9,672 bases of DNA from Nitrospirota bacterium (GTDB taxonomy: Bacteria; Nitrospirota_A; Leptospirillia; Leptospirillales; Leptospirillaceae), in the NCBI GenBank assembly GCA_021844645.1, contig JAKBTA010000051.1:1-9672 (forward strand). The letters run 5' to 3'. Shown piece after piece: positions 7,148 to 9,672 of the stretch. Positions within the stretch are counted from its first letter, which is position 1. Every line of letters starts with the position of its first letter. A model generated the notes under the pieces. It worked only from the letters and a program-made list of their open reading frames with translations. It searched no databases and had not been told where the DNA came from. Position numbers and translations under genes: made by a program.

Positions 7148-8526
7148 GCAAGAATTCTCAAAAGTCCCAGAATTCTTCCCGTTTAGAAAAAAGAGGGCTG
7201 ACTCCGAAAGGGGTTGGCCCTCTTTTTTCAGGGAACCCGACTTTTCGTAGAAAAGTGGCTGGAGAACTACTAGATCTTTTCAAACAGAGAGGATATCGCG
7301 AGATAGCCTTACCTGCCTTTGAATATCTTGATGCGTTGAGGCCCGGGATTGATCCTGCCCTTCTGGAAAAGGCCTATACAATACAAGATCGGACTTCCGG
7401 CCATGTTCTGATTCTGAGACCTGATGCGACAGCCCAGATTGCCCGTCTTCTGGCCCATGCTATCGACTCGGGATTTGATGACCTGAGATTTTCCTATAGC
7501 ACAACGGTTTTTCGACACGAAGATCATCATGTTCTGGAGCGCGAGCTTTTTCAGGCCGGGGTGGAATACTGGGGGAATGCAAGCGTATGGGGCGATTGGG
7601 AAGTGATCCATCTTTGCCTCCAGGGTGCAAGAAAACTCGCCATATGGGATCCAACCCTTGTCTTGTCCCATCAGGGTCTTCAGACATCCATTCTTGACTT
7701 GATTGCCTCTTTGGCTCCCGAGGTCTCAAGACAGGAATTGTCAAGACTTTTCTATGCCCATGATTCAGGATCCCTGACCAAGGCTATCCAGGAAGGAAGC
7801 TCCAAAAATATCCTTCCATCCGGAAAACTTAAAATATTTACGGAAACACTGGCTTTTTTCCTCAGAAATGTCATTTGTCTTCCGGAAACCATTTCATCTC
7901 TTGAATCCTTGATCTCCTGCCTGCCGCAAGATCAGGTCGACGAATCGTTCCTGTCACTAGTGAAGGAGTGGACATATGGCCCTTCGGAAATCGTTCTGGA
8001 CCTTGCTCTAGCTCCTGTAGGGCCTTATTACAGCGGCATGTTTTTCCATCTCTATACACCAGGCTCAACAAGGGAAATTGCATCTGGTGGTCGATATGAC
8101 AAGCTTCCGGCTCTCTTTGGTGCCAATATCCCGGCAACAGGATTTGCCTTTCATCTGAATCGTATAGACGACTCAACAAGCATAGGGAAAGAGATTCGGG
8201 ACCAGGAGGAAATCCATTTTCTTGTCCAGCCTGAAGATAGCGGATCCTATCACCTCATCGAGAAACTTATCTCGGGCTTGACACAAAACAGACCACCGGT
8301 CCGAATCCTTTATCCCCAGGACTTTCCTGGAAACAAGGACCTTAAACTTCTTGAGCCTTCTTATTTTGAGCGGTTTCCAAATGTTTCAGAGGTGATCTTT
8401 AAAAAGGGTGATGACTTTATCTCTTTTTTAAAAAATGGCTCTTCCCACAGGATTTCCCAGGCAGAACATTCATCCTCTGAAGATCCCATCCTCCATCGTC
8501 AAGGGCATCCTTCCAATCCGTCCTAA
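7144..8526 (+). CDS. hisZ: ATP phosphoribosyltransferase regulatory subunit (HisRS paralogue)
   Basis: Predicted 460-residue HisZ, the class II tRNA-synthetase-like partner that activates short-form HisG in the first step of histidine synthesis. Landmarks seen: RPDATAQIAR (92-101), motif 2-like FRHED (123-127) with ELFQAGVE, motif 3-like SGGRYDKL (314-321), and PATGFAFHLNRI (330-341). The histidyl-tRNA synthetase signature RGLDYYTG is replaced by PVGPYYSG, which argues for HisZ rather than a true synthetase. The first 17 residues are Ser/Asn/Lys-rich, and residues 342-460 form a tail that makes the protein longer than typical members of about 275-400 residues. ATG 7144 overlaps the serA stop as ATGA, with no Shine-Dalgarno (AGG lies only one base away), so translation is probably coupled to serA. 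No later start keeps the conserved N-terminus. A terminator-like hairpin lies inside codons 15-29. No hisG is visible in the window. Confidence 0.9.
   Translation: MSKNSQKSQNSSRLEKRGLTPKGVGPLFSGNPTFRRKVAGELLDLFKQRGYREIALPAFEYLDALRPGIDPALLEKAYTIQDRTSGHVLILRPDATAQIARLLAHAIDSGFDDLRFSYSTTVFRHEDHHVLERELFQAGVEYWGNASVWGDWEVIHLCLQGARKLAIWDPTLVLSHQGLQTSILDLIASLAPEVSRQELSRLFYAHDSGSLTKAIQEGSSKNILPSGKLKIFTETLAFFLRNVICLPETISSLESLISCLPQDQVDESFLSLVKEWTYGPSEIVLDLALAPVGPYYSGMFFHLYTPGSTREIASGGRYDKLPALFGANIPATGFAFHLNRIDDSTSIGKEIRDQEEIHFLVQPEDSGSYHLIEKLISGLTQNRPPVRILYPQDFPGNKDLKLLEPSYFERFPNVSEVIFKKGDDFISFLKNGSSHRISQAEHSSSEDPILHRQGHPSNPS
7150..7177 (+). repeat. Nine-bp inverted repeat at the start of hisZ
   Basis: AAGAATTCT (7150-7158) and AGAATTCTT (7169-7177) are perfect reverse complements around a ten-base loop. 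Each arm contains the palindrome AGAATTCT, so the pair also reads as a direct repeat. It begins six bases after the hisZ ATG and ends nine bases before the terminator-like hairpin. A nine-bp repeat of this kind could occur by chance about once in a window this size; its location is what makes it notable. Confidence 0.6.
7187..7228. terminator. Terminator-like hairpin inside hisZ codons 15-29
   Basis: The left arm starts with AAAAAAGAGGGC (7187-7198), exactly complementary to GCCCTCTTTTTT (7217-7228). Pairing continues inward through TGACTCC (7199-7205) with GGGGTTG (7210-7216), using three G-U wobbles, to a GAAA tetraloop (7206-7209). All 19 positions pair. The A-tract, GC-rich core and T-tract form a complete intrinsic terminator that would also work on the other strand. 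It lies 40 bases past the serA stop, where a serA terminator would be expected, but within translated, conserved hisZ sequence. The structure is directly visible; whether it terminates transcription in the cell is inference. Confidence 0.85.
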
Positions 8527-8556
8527 AAACATTATCGGGTATCTACCGGAGCGTTC

Positions 8557-9672
8557 ATGAAAAATGTCAGAAAATCCGGTCATGAAGTTTTTCGGAATCT
8601 TCCCCAGAGTATAGAGGCCGAAAAATCCTTTCTGGGATCAATCCTTCTCAATAATGAAGTTCTGACCCAGATCGGAGACAGCGTCAAGGAGGAAGACTTT
8701 ATCCTTGACGCCCATCGAAAAATCTATCAGGTCATGAGGGAAATGGCAGAAGTCCAGCATCCGATTGATCCTGTGACTTTGTCGGATCGATTGAAGAAAA
8801 AGGGCTGGGATGGGCTGACCGGAGCCCCTCAGTATATAGAAGACTTAAGCTATATTGTTCCAACTGCTGCCAACGCAAAACACTATGCACGGCTTTTGAC
8901 TGAAAAGGGGATTTACCGGAAGCTGATTCTGGCGGCAGAAGATATCGCGCAGAAAGGGTATGAGGAAACAGAGGAGGTCGAGTCCCTCCTTGATCTCGCC
9001 GAAAGAAAGATTCTTGAAATCGGTTCCCATAAAAACTCTGGTGGTTTTGTAAAAGTGGGGGATGTTCCTTATCTTGATACCCAGTTCAAGAAGCTTGAGG
9101 AGCTTCGCTCACGGGAGATCGCAGATGCCGTGATTGGCCTTCCTACCGGATTTATTGACCTCGACAGAATGACGACTGGGCTTTATCCCTCTGATCTGAT
9201 TATTGTGGCAGGGCGACCTGCCATGGGAAAAACAGCGTTCGCCATGGGAATTGCCCAATACGTCTCATTTGATCTGAGATTGCCTGTTGGGATCTTTTCA
9301 CTGGAAATGTCGAAGGAACAACTTTTCATGCGACTTATCAGCTCCCAGAGCCGTGTTGATGCATGGAAGCTTCGGACAGGGCAGCTTCCGAGTGATGACT
9401 GGCGAGCGGTTATGCAGGCCTTTGGAGAAGCGAGCGACGTCCCGCTTTTTATCGATGATTCCGGAGATCTTTCTGTTTACGAACTAAGGGCCAGAGCCAG
9501 AAGACTCAAGGCTCAAAATAAAAATCTCTCCCTGATTGTGGTGGATTATCTCCAGTTGGTGAAAGGTTCTCAAAGAACGGATAACCGTGAACAGGAAATC
9601 TCTGAGATTTCCCGTTCACTCAAGGCCTTGGCGAAAGAGCTGAACTTGCCGGTCATCGCGCTTGCCCAGTTA
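8557..9672 (+). CDS. dnaB: Replicative DNA helicase DnaB, cut by the window end
   Basis: The frame from ATG 8557 stays open to the last base, giving 372 residues of a protein usually near 450-470. DnaB is the ring-shaped hexameric helicase that unwinds DNA at the replication fork. The N-terminal domain begins in the usual way with LPQSIEAEKSFLGSIL (15-30), where the family pattern is 'P.~EAE..vLG~~l'. The RecA-like ATPase domain shows TGFIDLDRMTTGL, Walker A GRPAMGKT (219-226), the catalytic Glu250 in FSLEMS, and Walker B LIVVDYLQL (326-334). The window stops just after ALAQL, where SQL(S/N)R-type motifs normally follow. GGAG (8548-8551) lies five bases before the ATG. The 30-base gap after hisZ suggests that dnaB is read through from the serA-hisZ operon, unless a promoter lies within hisZ. 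Confidence 0.96.
   Translation, partial: MKNVRKSGHEVFRNLPQSIEAEKSFLGSILLNNEVLTQIGDSVKEEDFILDAHRKIYQVMREMAEVQHPIDPVTLSDRLKKKGWDGLTGAPQYIEDLSYIVPTAANAKHYARLLTEKGIYRKLILAAEDIAQKGYEETEEVESLLDLAERKILEIGSHKNSGGFVKVGDVPYLDTQFKKLEELRSREIADAVIGLPTGFIDLDRMTTGLYPSDLIIVAGRPAMGKTAFAMGIAQYVSFDLRLPVGIFSLEMSKEQLFMRLISSQSRVDAWKLRTGQLPSDDWRAVMQAFGEASDVPLFIDDSGDLSVYELRARARRLKAQNKNLSLIVVDYLQLVKGSQRTDNREQEISEISRSLKALAKELNLPVIALAQL

Noticed and set aside
7144..8526. Reading hisZ as a histidyl-tRNA synthetase (hisS)
   Set aside because: The synthetase signature RGLDYYTG is replaced by PVGPYYSG and motif 2 lacks the usual arginine pattern, so the paralogue HisZ fits better.

Overview
The window looks like an ordinary bacterial chromosome segment, from the end of an rRNA operon through a run of core biosynthesis and replication genes. 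All confidently called genes lie on the + strand. By eye the base composition is close to balanced, slightly AT-rich, and several genes use TTG starts with good Shine-Dalgarno sequences. The 5S sequence, the pairing of a class V aminotransferase with a long-form SerA, and the use of HisZ would suit a Gram-negative, autotroph-like lineage such as Nitrospirota (Leptospirillum-like). That placement is a guess from general resemblance, not from a search.

Layout: (1) 9-174, a complete 5S rRNA gene and a strong intrinsic terminator that closes the rRNA operon. (2) 242-1864, an exported oligopeptide/dipeptide-type ABC substrate-binding protein with no permease or ATPase genes beside it. (3) 1953-4136, a two-gene unit: a membrane-anchored NERD-domain (nuclease-related) protein whose part beyond the membrane carries three CxxC pairs, followed by a small predicted lipoprotein. 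A four-codon mini-ORF lies between them. (4) 4137-4366, a spacer that may hold a small minus-strand gene and the promoter of the next operon. (5) 4367-8526, a tight operon: class V aminotransferase, serA, hisZ. The first two genes supply serine-pathway chemistry (3-phosphoglycerate oxidation plus a transamination) and hisZ supplies the regulatory subunit of the first histidine enzyme. (6) 8557 to the window end, the replicative helicase gene dnaB, cut by the window edge.

The most unusual signal is in the serA/hisZ junction. The hisZ start codon overlaps the serA stop (ATGA) with no Shine-Dalgarno sequence of its own. About 40 bases downstream, inside hisZ codons 15-29, lies a 19-bp fully paired hairpin with a GAAA tetraloop, an A-tract on its 5' side and a U-tract on its 3' side. 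It has all the parts of an intrinsic terminator, but it sits in conserved coding sequence. I infer that hisZ expression depends on ribosomes arriving from serA: translation would melt the stem, and failure to translate would stop transcription. A second interest is the NERD-membrane-CxxC protein with its lipoprotein partner. I recognise no characterised system with that arrangement. Nothing seen suggests a CRISPR array, prophage, insertion sequence or tRNA gene in this window.
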